From: Methanobacteriota archaeon
GTDB lineage: Bacteria > Myxococcota > UBA727 > JABDBI01
Length of the DNA: 54,065 nucleotides
Direction of reading: 5' to 3'
NCBI GenBank assembly: GCA_013288705.1
Contig: JABDBI010000010.1
Coordinates: 1 to 54,065, forward strand
Of this stretch, positions 28,311 to 36,874 are shown one piece after another. The stretch's first letter is position 1. Every line of letters begins with the position of its first letter. A program made the translations under genes and the position numbers. The notes beneath the pieces are model-generated. The model was not told the origin of the DNA and searched no databases. It worked only from the letters and a program-made list of their open reading frames with translations.

Positions 28311-29204
28311 TCATTCAATATTTTGTACTTGTTCTCGCAGTCGCTCGACTTCTGCCTTTAGCTCAACCACCTGATGGGTAAAGACGGTATCGGTGCTTTT
28401 ACTGCCAATTGTGTTGGCTTCACGAAACATCTCTTGGCACAGGAAATCCAGTTTTCTGCCTTGCGTAGTCTCGCTTTGGCACAAAGCATCAAAATGCTGA
28501 AAATGCGCGGTGAGCCTAGCAATTTCTTCCGTGACATCAGACTTGTCGGCCAAAATAGCGGCTTCTTGCATGAGACGAACCGCATCGAATGCGTGGCTCG
28601 ATAAAATATCGTTCAAACGATGTTTAAGCAAAGCCAAGTGCTTTTGCGGCGTATCTTCTGTGAGCTTGCGGATTGCTTTCATCATATGTTGGCATGCGGC
28701 AATATGCTTTTTGAGCACCGCATGGAGCATTTGGCCCTCTTGCGCCCGCGCGCGCATCGCTTCACCGATGGCTTCGGTCATCGCTGCTTTCACAAGCGGG
28801 AATGCTTTTTCACCAGAAAGTACATGCTCTTTGATGTGAAACAGTTCTTTGATTTGCAATAAATCGCTCACATGCACATTCGCATCGAGGTTTTTTTGCT
28901 TGGTCGCGAAATCTTTAATCAAACGCAAAAGTTCACGTGCAAGATCGGTATCGAACACAACCTGCCTGCTTGAGGTTGCGGTCTGTTCCAAAGTAATTGT
29001 CACATCGATATGGCCGCGCGCAAACGCGTCACGCAATAGTTTTTGCAGCTGTGGTTCAAATTGACCAAGCTCACGCGGAAGTCGTAATTTCAGATCAAAT
29101 CCACGATAGTTCACTGTGCGAATTTCACACAAGACGACTAACCCGTGGCCTTCTTTTTGGCCACGACCGAATCCCGTCATGCTCCTCAGTTTACTCTTCG
29201 CCAC
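28311..29204 (-). CDS. YicC family endoribonuclease-like protein
   Basis: This 297-residue protein has the YicC start signature RSMTGFGRGQ and the conserved centre EIRTVNYRGFDLKLRLP. The C-terminal half has DVTEEIARLTAHFQHFDAL and GRKLDFLCQEMFREANTIGSKS, the typical DUF1732 ending. E. coli YicC is an RNase that participates in small-RNA turnover. The start is a GTG overlapping the upstream permease gene by 14 bp; an ATG 8 codons later has its purine tract too close. yicC-gmk is a common pair. Confidence 0.93.
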   Translation of the reverse strand: MAKSKLRSMTGFGRGQKEGHGLVVLCEIRTVNYRGFDLKLRLPRELGQFEPQLQKLLRDAFARGHIDVTITLEQTATSSRQVVFDTDLARELLRLIKDFATKQKNLDANVHVSDLLQIKELFHIKEHVLSGEKAFPLVKAAMTEAIGEAMRARAQEGQMLHAVLKKHIAACQHMMKAIRKLTEDTPQKHLALLKHRLNDILSSHAFDAVRLMQEAAILADKSDVTEEIARLTAHFQHFDALCQSETTQGRKLDFLCQEMFREANTIGSKSTDTVFTHQVVELKAEVERLREQVQNIE

Positions 29205-30360
29205 TCTTCATTACCTGGTGCGGATCAAGAGCATCGCGCATGCCATCGCCAAAGAAATTAAAACACGCCACCGTTACTAAAATAAGGAAGCCTGGCCAAA
29301 ATGCAAGCATTGGCGTTGTTTTAATGTAGTCGACCGCGTTATTTAGCATGTTGCCCCACGAAGAGACCGGCGGCTGAATACCGAGGCCAAGGAAGCTCAG
29401 CGAAGCTTCGTATAAAATATTACCGCCTACTTCAAGTGTCGCAGAAACGATAATTGGCGCCAAAGCGTTGGGCAAAATATGCACGAGCAAGATTCGATTA
29501 TTGGATGCGCCCAAAGCACGGGCTGCAGTCACAAACTCCATGCTCTTAAGTTGCATCGCCGCAGCGCGGGCAAGCCTGGCGACTGTCATCCAGCCGAAAA
29601 ATACGATAATGAGCGTGAGCTTAATCACGGAGCTGAGATTGCCACTCCCTACGGCTTTCCAGTCGACCACACGAAAAAGCAAGAAGTAGCCCGCGAACAA
29701 GAAGCAGCCGACAATCACGCCATCGACAATATTGCGGCCAAACGAATGCGATTGGTCACTTTTGCCGCGCGCCACGGATGCATAGCGATAGCAAATGACC
29801 GAAACAGCAATGACTGCACACATAATGGCAGCGGCGGTTGGATTGCTCGTGCCAAAAAGCGCATCGAGATCGAGAGCAGCAAATACTATCATCAGTGGCA
29901 GCACCGGCACCGACAGCATCGCATCGGTGAAGCGCATCAAAATCGAGTCTGTGAGGCCGCCATAATAGCCCGCCAAGAGTCCAGTAAACGCGCCGATGAG
30001 CGCAGAGGTAACAGCAGAAACGATTCCCACCGACAAAGAAATGCGACCGCCATAAATCAGCCGTGTGAACACATCTTGCCCAAGCTCGTTGGTGCCCAAG
30101 ATATGAGGCCAGCCATAGTCAAGATTGACAATATCAAGCGAGGCAATCTCATGTGAGACACCCAAGATAGATTCGATTGCTCCGGCAAACAGGGAAATGA
30201 GGCCGAGTATAACAAGAATCACGGCAGAAATGAGCGCCATCTTGTGTTTGCGAAATCGCCGCCACACGAGCTCTGCAAAAGTCTCAATGCGGTCACTCTG
30301 CGGCGCTTTTTTGTTCATTTCTACAAGTCCCGGTGCTGTGAGATTGGAGTGGGCAACCAC
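29191..30360 (-). CDS. Oligopeptide ABC transporter permease, OppC-like with insertion
   Basis: This 389-residue protein, against about 300 for OppC, belongs to the binding-protein-dependent transport permeases. The N-terminal OppC helix, the HILGTNELGQDVFTRLIYGGRISL segment and the EAA-type loop EFVTAARALGASNNRILLVHILPN are intact, followed by SFLGLGIQPP. About 80 extra residues between the third and fourth family helices hold two hydrophobic segments (around AAAIMCAVIAVSVICY and IVDGVIVGCFLFAGY). The start is a GTG with AGGAGG upstream. It is the third gene after the binding protein and OppB-like permease; no ATPase gene lies nearby. Confidence 0.88.
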   Translation of the reverse strand: MVAHSNLTAPGLVEMNKKAPQSDRIETFAELVWRRFRKHKMALISAVILVILGLISLFAGAIESILGVSHEIASLDIVNLDYGWPHILGTNELGQDVFTRLIYGGRISLSVGIVSAVTSALIGAFTGLLAGYYGGLTDSILMRFTDAMLSVPVLPLMIVFAALDLDALFGTSNPTAAAIMCAVIAVSVICYRYASVARGKSDQSHSFGRNIVDGVIVGCFLFAGYFLLFRVVDWKAVGSGNLSSVIKLTLIIVFFGWMTVARLARAAAMQLKSMEFVTAARALGASNNRILLVHILPNALAPIIVSATLEVGGNILYEASLSFLGLGIQPPVSSWGNMLNNAVDYIKTTPMLAFWPGFLILVTVACFNFFGDGMRDALDPHQVMKSGEE

Positions 30361-30368
30361 CGTGCCTC

Positions 30369-32252
30369 CTATTTTGTGCGAATCCGTGGATCAACCACAA
30401 CATAAAGTAAGTCGGCTAACAGGTTGCCAATCATCACTAAAACGGCAGCGATGAGGAATACCACAATGGCAACGTAGTAGTCGCTGTTCATGACGGCGTC
30501 GTATTCAAGACGACCAATTCCTGGCCACGAGAACACTGTTTCGGTGAGCACCGCGCCGCCAAAGAGGGCCGGAACAGAAAGGGCAAGAATGGTGACGACA
30601 GGAATCAAGGCATTACGTAGCGCGTGTTTGAGGATCACAACTTTCTCGCTTAATCCCTTTGCGCGTGCAGTGCGAATGTAATCCGCCGGCAGCACTTCTA
30701 GCATGGACGCGCGCATATAGCGTAGCCAGCGACCGATATAAGCGATGGATAGTACCAGCGTCGGTAAAATCGCGTGTTCAAAGCGATCAGCAACCACAGC
30801 CCAAAGCCCGTCTTCCTGAATACCCGGCGTTTGTACGCCGCCAGCGGGAAACCATTGTAGCTGTTCGGCAAAGAGTGCCATCACCATGATGCCGAACCAA
30901 AATACCGGTAACGAAATTCCAAGAAATGCGAGAAAGTTCACGATGTAATCGAGCCACGAATATTGTTTGTAGGCACTCAACACGCCCAGTGGCAACGCGA
31001 TGAGAAGAGATAGCAGAATGGCTGGCACCATCAGCTGCAAGGTATTACCGACCCGCCCTGACTGCGTGAACATGCTGATTAGGTAGTGCTGCACTTTCTC
31101 TAGAAAAGTCTGTGGTGCAGCTCCGGCGACAATCACCGGGCTGCTGCTTTCATCCGTGCCTGCTAAGAGCTCCCAAACGGGCCGCTTGTAGTTACTGGAA
31201 AAACCCATGGCGCTCTTGTCGCCTGTGAAAACATAAATGAATCCACGATTGAATCTGGTTTTGTCGGGCACGGGCCCGTGCTCCACGGAGAATGCGCCGT
31301 GGGTTACACGGTTTTGCGCATCAACGACGGAAAAGCGTATCGCGGTTTGCCCTGGCTTCGCGAACTCGTGCGTATAATGGCCAGTTGCATCGATTTTTCC
31401 GGGGCTCTCTTTGTCGAGCACATAGCGTACCGGCATTTCTTTGCCGGCCAATACATAGGGAGCAAGATCTACCGAGAAGGTTTTGGGATCATCGACGATC
31501 TGTGCGGGAATGGCATCGAGAAGTGACTGAACAAATCCCCCCGCCCCCTTTTTCAAAGGGGGAGTTTGAAGCACTTGCACGGGAACAGACGCGACAGTTT
31601 GCAAGCCACTCTGGTTGGTGATCATAAACCACATGCGAAAATTACCTGCCTCGGCAAACCGCTGCTCAACCCGAGTTCCCTGCACCGTCGCACCAAATAG
31701 CCCCGATATCTTAAGCTTACCCGTCGCTTCATCGCTCAAAGATTGCATGAGTTTCGCGTGGAAATCTGGGTCATGATGCGCAAGCTGTTCCAAGATCACG
31801 TCCTGTTTATCTGCCTGACTTGCATTAATCACAGCAGGATCTTTTTCGATTGTTTTCCAAAGTGTTGGAGAACCTTTTTCAATCAACGCTTGAATCTCTG
31901 CCGCACTCATGTGCGCGTCAGGATCGCGCAATGCCGTTTTGAGATCCACGCTCGCTGATCCACCATTTTTGCCGTCGAGCTGCACCGTGACCAAGCCAAG
32001 AGACTCCACCGTGGCAGGCCGATGGGGCTCATAATATCCACGCATCCAGCGCACATACTGCACATACCAAGGCTGATCGAGACCGCGCAGCTTCTTCAAG
32101 CGAATCACATCTTCAGGGCGCACCCGCGGATTGCTGGTGATCAGCATATCCACCGGATTGCCTGGCATCGCCGAAAGCAAACCAAAGAGCACCACGCTGA
32201 GGGCGGCGACAATGACGATCATTTGCAAGGCGCGGTAGAGCAAGTGCTTCAT
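30369..32252 (-). CDS. Oligopeptide ABC transporter permease, OppB-like with large periplasmic insertion
   Basis: This is a 627-residue protein, twice the usual 300-340. The first helix (residues 1-30) and the last 240 residues are normal OppB: AGGVQTPG, DYIRTARAKGLSEKVVILKHALRNALIP (EAA loop) and GGAVLTETVFSWPGIGRL. Between WMRGYY (about 70) and YKRPVWELL (about 360) sits an added region of roughly 280 residues in the periplasmic loop, with possible Ig/PKD-like strands. The ATG at 32252 lies 4 bp after the upstream stop; an ATG 10 codons earlier would overlap that gene by 26 bp. An in-frame palindromic repeat near 31544 encodes TPPLKKGAGG inside the insertion. Confidence 0.85.
   Translation of the reverse strand: MKHLLYRALQMIVIVAALSVVLFGLLSAMPGNPVDMLITSNPRVRPEDVIRLKKLRGLDQPWYVQYVRWMRGYYEPHRPATVESLGLVTVQLDGKNGGSASVDLKTALRDPDAHMSAAEIQALIEKGSPTLWKTIEKDPAVINASQADKQDVILEQLAHHDPDFHAKLMQSLSDEATGKLKISGLFGATVQGTRVEQRFAEAGNFRMWFMITNQSGLQTVASVPVQVLQTPPLKKGAGGFVQSLLDAIPAQIVDDPKTFSVDLAPYVLAGKEMPVRYVLDKESPGKIDATGHYTHEFAKPGQTAIRFSVVDAQNRVTHGAFSVEHGPVPDKTRFNRGFIYVFTGDKSAMGFSSNYKRPVWELLAGTDESSSPVIVAGAAPQTFLEKVQHYLISMFTQSGRVGNTLQLMVPAILLSLLIALPLGVLSAYKQYSWLDYIVNFLAFLGISLPVFWFGIMVMALFAEQLQWFPAGGVQTPGIQEDGLWAVVADRFEHAILPTLVLSIAYIGRWLRYMRASMLEVLPADYIRTARAKGLSEKVVILKHALRNALIPVVTILALSVPALFGGAVLTETVFSWPGIGRLEYDAVMNSDYYVAIVVFLIAAVLVMIGNLLADLLYVVVDPRIRTK
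31544..31562. repeat. Short dispersed-type palindrome inside the OppB-like gene
   Basis: Stem CCCCCTTT / AAAGGGGG with loop TTC. It is translated in the minus-strand gene as part of PPLKKGAGG. This kind of palindrome-coded peptide recurs in unrelated proteins of many bacteria, which suggests a mobile repeat that inserted in frame. Copy number in this genome cannot be seen here. Confidence 0.6.
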
Positions 32253-32256
32253 ATCG

Positions 32257-33930
32257 TTAAAACCATCGCCACGTGTGGGCATTCCATGTTTCGGGCTGAA
32301 GTATCCCTGTGGGTTTCCAGTTCTGCAAACCTTTTTTCGTCACGCTCACTTCGAGCCTAAAAAACAAAGGCAGCGCGGGAAGCTCCTCAGCTAAGATTGA
32401 TTCTATCTCTTGCCCCATTTTTGCGCGCTTTTTCTCATCTAACTCGAGAGATGCACTTTTGAGAATCGCATCCGCGCGCGGGCTGCAAAATCCTGGCATG
32501 TTTTGCCCGAGAAAGTTATTTTCTTTGCGCGGAATATAGTCGCAGCGCCAAAGCGTGTCCGAAAGCGCCACTGGATCTTTGACCCAAGAATACAAAGCCA
32601 TGTGCGTGAATTTGCGCTTGCGCAACGTATCACCAAAAAAGACTTTTGCAGGCTGGTTCTTGATTTCGATATCTGCGCCGATTTCCCGCCACTGCGACTG
32701 CAAAAGTTGTTCAACACGTTCTCTCGTCTTGGTGCCGGCGGTCGTCATCAATACAAGTTGCAAAGGCTTGCCATTCTTTTGTCGAATGCCACCGGTCTCT
32801 TTGCGCTTCCAGCCTGCCTCATCAAGCAAGGCATTGGCCCGGGCCTGATCAAACGGATATTTTTTGATGTCTGGATTGTAAAATGGTGACTGCTCAGGCT
32901 CTGTTCCATTTGCCATTTTCTGGCGGCCCTCAAAGAGCAGCTTCACGATGCCGTCTCGATTTGCCCCATAAGCCAGCGCCTGGCGAACCTTTTTGTCGCG
33001 CAAAATCTCATTGTCGAGATTAAAATCGATGTGCTCCCAAACAAGCCCTGGCACGTAGAAAAAGTTAAAATCTTTGCCGTGCCGCTTCTCAAATTGCATG
33101 GCCTGATCGAGATCGAGACCAACCGGTGAGATGGCATCTATGGTCCCCGAGACCAAATTAGACTCTAGCGTGTTGGTTTGCGGAATAATCTTCCAAATGA
33201 TCTCATCTAGGTGCGGTTTGATAAAGCCGCGTGCATAGGGATTCTTGACCGCGACTATATAACTTCCCGGCACCCACTCTTTAATCGTGAACGCGCCCGC
33301 GAGTGCAGGTCTTTGCCCAAACTCGTTCTTCTTGAGTTTATCCGGAGCAGCGCGATAGATTGGCTCAATAATATGCCGCGGCAGCGCCTCGTGTTGCCTG
33401 TAGTTATGGTAATACGCGAAGGGTTCACGCCAAGTCACCACAAGTGTTTTGTGATTTGCCCCACGGCTTTCCATTTTTTCGATTTTCTCCGTTACCGTTC
33501 GATCGGGAATCTCTTGCAGTGGATCTTTAGAGATCTCATGCGTGATCACAAAGTCATCGGCGATCAGCGGCTTACCATCGGGCCAGAAGAACTCGTCGCG
33601 AATTTCCCAAGTGGTGCGCATTTTGGTTTTGCCGCCCTCCTGAAATAGCTCCAGCTTGCCATTTGCCAGCGTCGGGATTTCTTTTGCGGCCCATGGGATC
33701 AGCTTCCAATGTTCATCAAAAACAGTGAGCGTATATGTGCCTACCCGCGCGACTTCCTCCGAGACCATCATCTCTTTGAACGGCATAAACAGTGAGTCTG
33801 GCTCTTGTGAAACGCCGATCGTGACGGTATTTTTATGATGTTCCTTGGTTGACGCTGAATTGCTGTTTTTTTTGCATGTGGACGAGGAAAGCGCGAGCAA
33901 AATAGCCATTATGGCGAATCGATACGTCAT
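32257..33930 (-). CDS. Peptide ABC transporter substrate-binding lipoprotein
   Basis: This 557-residue protein belongs to the SBP_bac_5 (OppA/DppA) family. It begins with a lipoprotein-like signal ending SSSTC. Visible family segments: TVTIGVSQEPDSL at the mature start, VDAISPVG-like GTIDAISPVGLDLDQ, VRQALAYGANRDGIVKLLFEG and NPDIKKYPFDQARANALLDEAGWKR. It delivers peptides to the two downstream permeases. The operon order SBP, OppB-like, OppC-like is standard, but the ATPase genes are missing from the neighbourhood. Confidence 0.92.
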   Translation of the reverse strand: MTYRFAIMAILLALSSSTCKKNSNSASTKEHHKNTVTIGVSQEPDSLFMPFKEMMVSEEVARVGTYTLTVFDEHWKLIPWAAKEIPTLANGKLELFQEGGKTKMRTTWEIRDEFFWPDGKPLIADDFVITHEISKDPLQEIPDRTVTEKIEKMESRGANHKTLVVTWREPFAYYHNYRQHEALPRHIIEPIYRAAPDKLKKNEFGQRPALAGAFTIKEWVPGSYIVAVKNPYARGFIKPHLDEIIWKIIPQTNTLESNLVSGTIDAISPVGLDLDQAMQFEKRHGKDFNFFYVPGLVWEHIDFNLDNEILRDKKVRQALAYGANRDGIVKLLFEGRQKMANGTEPEQSPFYNPDIKKYPFDQARANALLDEAGWKRKETGGIRQKNGKPLQLVLMTTAGTKTRERVEQLLQSQWREIGADIEIKNQPAKVFFGDTLRKRKFTHMALYSWVKDPVALSDTLWRCDYIPRKENNFLGQNMPGFCSPRADAILKSASLELDEKKRAKMGQEIESILAEELPALPLFFRLEVSVTKKGLQNWKPTGILQPETWNAHTWRWF

Positions 33931-34050
33931 CGTTAAAAAGACTCCTATTGGACGAATACTTATGAAAATAGCAAATTGGCCTGTACACCCTTGCCTAGTT
34001 TAGCGGAATCGGTCAAGAATGCAGTCGGATCAAGGTTGAGGGACTGATTG

Positions 34051-34557
34051 ATGTTTCGAAATTTATCTAAGCCTATTTTTGTTCAGCTTGTAGTTGTTGC
34101 GCTTGGTTTGAGCGCTCTACAGGGTTGCAAACCCAATCTGTTACCGAACACCAATGTGCGTGCAACAAGAGAGAACAGGGTTATCGTTGATTTCGTCAAT
34201 CAGTATAAAAAAGCGGTAGAGTCACGCTCCGCCGATGCCGTGATGGCGCTGGTCGCCGCAGACTATTTTGACGCTGGCGGCAACAACGATCCTGCCGACG
34301 ATGTGAATCGCGACCAGCTCGAAAAAAAGCTCAGAGATTCCATGGCTAAGGTAAAAGAGCTCACGCTTAAGATTATCGTTCAAAATATTGAGCGTAACGA
34401 CGACATGGTGAACGTGGTATATTATTTCTCGGAAAATGCGCTGGTCCAGTTCCCTTCTGGTGAAAAGTGGACCGCTATGAGCGATGTTAATCGCATGGTG
34501 CTGCGGCTCAAAGGCAGAAGTCTTGCAGATGGATTTGAAATTGTGAGTGGGCTATAG
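34051..34557 (+). CDS. Small lipoprotein, possible NTF2-like fold
   Basis: This 168-residue protein begins MFRNLSKPIFVQLVVVALGLSALQGC, a clear lipoprotein signal (lipobox LQGC). The mature part has NRVIVDFVNQYKKAVESRSADAVMALVAADYFDAGGN, the helix-rich start typical of SnoaL/NTF2-like proteins that bind small ligands, followed by strands; the fold assignment is tentative. A TTG at 34048 is a less likely start; GAGG precedes the ATG. It is followed by purC after 3 bp and probably shares its transcript. Confidence 0.78.
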   Translation: MFRNLSKPIFVQLVVVALGLSALQGCKPNLLPNTNVRATRENRVIVDFVNQYKKAVESRSADAVMALVAADYFDAGGNNDPADDVNRDQLEKKLRDSMAKVKELTLKIIVQNIERNDDMVNVVYYFSENALVQFPSGEKWTAMSDVNRMVLRLKGRSLADGFEIVSGL

Positions 34558-34560
34558 ACC

Positions 34561-35532
34561 ATGCATACCAAGCGCGATATCGAAGAAACCGTCCGCGCCC
34601 ATCTACATCACACCCTTCAGGCTGTCGATGATCCAAAACCCACCTACCGTGGCAAAGTGCGAGATGTTTTCGCGCGTGATGATCAGCTATGGATTGTTGC
34701 CACCGATCGCATAAGCGCATTTGATCAGGTGCTCGGCACCGTTCCTCTCAAGGGTGCGCTACTTACTGAGCAGGCCGTTTTCTGGCTGCATCAAACCGCC
34801 AATATTGTCCCCAATCACTTACTCGATCGGCCTGACCCGCGCGTGATGGTCTGTCAGAAAGCCGAGCCATTGCGCGTAGAAATGATCGTCCGCGGATACT
34901 TAGCCGGCTCACTTCAACGTGAACCTGCTGAATCGCGTGGCAGGCAATACGGCTTGCGCATCGATCCGCAGATGGGTGCGCATGAAGCGTTTGCCACTCC
35001 CATTGTTACTCCCACGACGAAGGCTGATGTGGGCGAGCATGATGCGCCGCTTAGTCTTGAAGAAGTACATCAACGAAATATTGCAACAAAGCGTCAATGC
35101 GACGAAATGGAAGCATATGCTCTCGCGTTGTTTGCCGAGGGCACGCGCTTTGCGAAAGAGCGTGGGCTGCTCTTGGTCGACACCAAGTACGAGTTTGGCT
35201 TGGTGAATGGCAAAGTCACGCTCATCGACGAAATCCACACCGCGGATTCCTCGCGATACTGGATCGCCTCAAGCTATGCCGAGCGTATGCGCGCCGGCCA
35301 AGCGCCGGAGATGCTCGATAAAGAGCGACTGCGTCGTACGTTGATGGATGGCGGCTATGATGGGCAGAACCTCGCCACCCTACCCGCGCTCACGGACGAC
35401 ATGCGCGTGGATCTGGCGTGTCACTATTGGCAGCTGACGGAGATGCTGCTTGGGATGCCGTTTGAGGCGCCTATTCCCTCGATAGACAAATTTAGCGCGC
35501 TACCCAAATCATCGAAGTTTCATACAGTTTGA
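34561..35532 (+). CDS. purC: Phosphoribosylaminoimidazole-succinocarboxamide synthase
   Basis: This 323-residue protein catalyses ligation of aspartate to CAIR with ATP in purine synthesis. Typical segments: YRGKVRDVF, VATDRISAFDQVLGTVPLKGALLTE, VRGYLAGSL, LLLVDTKYEFGLVNGKVTLIDEIHTADSSRYW. It is of the long form found in delta-proteobacteria and eukaryote fusions rather than the 237-residue E. coli form. The start lies 3 bp after the lipoprotein stop. The 3' end overlaps the convergent PIN toxin gene by 41 bp. Confidence 0.96.
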   Translation: MHTKRDIEETVRAHLHHTLQAVDDPKPTYRGKVRDVFARDDQLWIVATDRISAFDQVLGTVPLKGALLTEQAVFWLHQTANIVPNHLLDRPDPRVMVCQKAEPLRVEMIVRGYLAGSLQREPAESRGRQYGLRIDPQMGAHEAFATPIVTPTTKADVGEHDAPLSLEEVHQRNIATKRQCDEMEAYALALFAEGTRFAKERGLLLVDTKYEFGLVNGKVTLIDEIHTADSSRYWIASSYAERMRAGQAPEMLDKERLRRTLMDGGYDGQNLATLPALTDDMRVDLACHYWQLTEMLLGMPFEAPIPSIDKFSALPKSSKFHTV

Positions 35533-35887
35533 TGTGGGGATCGGCTGTCATGAGCATCAGGTCTTCCAACATTGCTTGAGCGACAATCATGCGGTCAAAT
35601 GGATCTTTGTGATGCATAGGCAGCGCTGATGCACGCAGCGTGTGGTCAAGGTCGATGGGTAAGGCTAATATGCCGTTATCAGAAAGTCGCTTGGGTATAT
35701 AAATTTCCGGTGGCATCGGGAGATGCAGTTTTTTGAGCTGATGCTTGATAGCAATTTCCCACGCACTCGCAGCTGACAAATAGAGAACATTAGCCTCATC
35801 TGTAAGTTTCTCAAGTGCGTCGGTAGGCAGCTCTTTTGGAGATTGATTGAGCCATAGCCATATATGGGTGTCGAGCAATATTCGCAT
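35492..35887 (-). CDS. PIN-domain toxin (VapC-like)
   Basis: This 131-residue PIN-domain ribonuclease has the four acidic positions of the fold: Asp in LLDTHIWLW near the start, Glu in AWEIAIK, Asp in KDPFDRMIVAQA and Asp in TADPHI. PIN toxins cut tRNA or mRNA under stress. The preferred ATG shares one base with the antitoxin's TGA (TGATG). The antitoxin just upstream is of the Phd family. Its coding end reaches 41 bp into the purC end. Confidence 0.9.
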   Translation of the reverse strand: MRILLDTHIWLWLNQSPKELPTDALEKLTDEANVLYLSAASAWEIAIKHQLKKLHLPMPPEIYIPKRLSDNGILALPIDLDHTLRASALPMHHKDPFDRMIVAQAMLEDLMLMTADPHIKLYETSMIWVAR

Positions 35888-36132
35888 CACTCAGATTCAT
35901 CCGGCCCATAGAAAAGGTTTTGGATTTCAGAAAGAGGCTCGTCGAAGTCGCTAGGTACTTCAAATTTACCCTCATCGAGCCCAAACGCTCGCTTGGTTTT
36001 TGTGGGCACATATGCGATCAGCTTGGCAACTGGAACACCAGCCCGTGCAATCGCCACATCCTCGCCCCGCTCTACGATGCTTAGAAGCTCAGACAGGTGA
36101 GTTTTAGCCACGTGTACATTGACTTGTCTCAT
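35887..36132 (-). CDS. Phd/YefM-family antitoxin
   Basis: This 81-residue protein begins MRQVNVHVAKTHLSELLSIVERGEDVAIARAG, the N-terminal DNA-binding motif of the Phd/YefM family (strand-helix-helix). The C-terminal half is acidic and would wrap the toxin. It is paired with a PIN toxin, one of the known alternative pairings of this antitoxin type. The promoter-proximal palindrome at 36142 is its likely operator. Confidence 0.9.
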   Translation of the reverse strand: MRQVNVHVAKTHLSELLSIVERGEDVAIARAGVPVAKLIAYVPTKTKRAFGLDEGKFEVPSDFDEPLSEIQNLFYGPDESE

Positions 36133-36141
36133 TTACTTATC

Positions 36142-36162
36142 TTAGCTAATATTATTAGCTAA
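36142..36162. promoter_or_regulatory. Palindromic operator before the Phd/PIN genes
   Basis: Perfect 10-bp arms (TTAGCTAATA and TATTAGCTAA) around one central T. It lies 10 bp before the antitoxin ATG on the minus strand, and a TTGCAT box and TAAGAT box with a 17-bp spacer flank the palindrome core. Phd-family antitoxins bind such palindromes and repress; the assignment is inferred. Confidence 0.75.
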
Positions 36163-36195
36163 TGCAAATATTTTGACAGGGCGCGTCAAGTTCTC

Positions 36196-36236
36196 TTGCG
36201 ATCCCAAAACAAGCACGTTATAATATTTGTTATAAC
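36196..36236 (+). promoter_or_regulatory. Promoter and operator of the AbrB/Doc module
   Basis: -35 TTGCGA at 36196-36201, 17-bp spacer, -10 TATAAT at 36219-36224. A perfect inverted repeat GTTATAA-N6-TTATAAC (36217-36236) overlaps the -10, the right place for an antitoxin operator. The ORF start that would use the TTG at 36196 is therefore not a gene start. Confidence 0.8.
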
Positions 36237-36249
36237 AAAGAGGCTTTGT

Positions 36250-36474
36250 ATGCACGCAGTGAAGGTCAGAAAAATCGGAAATTCAGAAGGTATCGTGCTC
36301 CCCAAAGAAGCGCTCAAGGCTCTTCACGTTCGCGAGGGCGATATTCTCTACTTGACCAAAGCCCCCGATGGCTTTCACATCACGCCATATGATGCCGAAT
36401 TTGCAAAACAGATGGAGCTTGCTGAGCAAGTCATGAAAGAAGATCGCGATGTGCTGAAGGTTTTAGCGAGATGA
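36250..36474 (+). CDS. AbrB/MazE/SpoVT-type antitoxin
   Basis: This 74-residue swapped-hairpin antitoxin has MHAVKVRKIGNSEGIVLPKEALKALHVREGDILYLTKAPDG, the classical MazE/AbrB DNA-binding motif, and a short helical C-terminus for toxin binding. An AAAGAGG site lies 6 nt upstream of the ATG. The open frame reaches 36196, but that is promoter DNA. Its stop overlaps the Doc start by 4 bp. Confidence 0.9.
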   Translation: MHAVKVRKIGNSEGIVLPKEALKALHVREGDILYLTKAPDGFHITPYDAEFAKQMELAEQVMKEDRDVLKVLAR

Positions 36475-36860
36475 AAGAACCTGTTTGGCTTCTTAAATCT
36501 GCTGTTGTGAGCATGCAAGAAATGGCAATCGCTGAACACGGAGGATTGGCTGGCTTTCGCGATGAAGGGCTGCTCGATTCTGCGCTGTCTAGACCGCAGA
36601 ATTTACTCATCTACGAAACGCCTGATGTTTTTGATCTGGCAGCAGCCTATGGGTTTGGAATAGTTAAAAACCACCCTTTTCTTGATGGCAATAAGCGTGC
36701 AGGTTTTCTGGCGACGCGCGTATTCCTTTTGCGAAATGGTTATACGCTTGGCGCTGGCAAAAAAGAAAAGGTAGAGGTTTTTTTAAAACTCGCAGCGTCG
36801 TTAATTACCGAAAATCAACTTAGCCAATGGCTCAGAGAAAATGCAGTCAAAATAGCCTAA
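36471..36860 (+). CDS. Doc-type Fic-domain toxin
   Basis: This 129-residue protein carries HPFLDGNKRAGF, the Doc/Fic motif HxFx(D/E)GN(K/G)R in its Doc form (Lys rather than Gly). Doc phosphorylates EF-Tu and stops translation. N-terminal segment MAIAEHGGLAGFRDEGLLDSALSRPQNL matches Doc. Its partner here is an AbrB/MazE antitoxin rather than Phd, while the divergent module pairs Phd with a PIN toxin. All catalytic residues look intact. Confidence 0.93.
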   Translation: MKEPVWLLKSAVVSMQEMAIAEHGGLAGFRDEGLLDSALSRPQNLLIYETPDVFDLAAAYGFGIVKNHPFLDGNKRAGFLATRVFLLRNGYTLGAGKKEKVEVFLKLAASLITENQLSQWLRENAVKIA

Positions 36861-36874
36861 GGCGGCCATTTGTA

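Noticed and set aside
29479..30156. 225-codon + strand ORF
   Set aside because: It lies antisense to the OppC-like gene and has His/Arg-rich frame composition typical of shadows.
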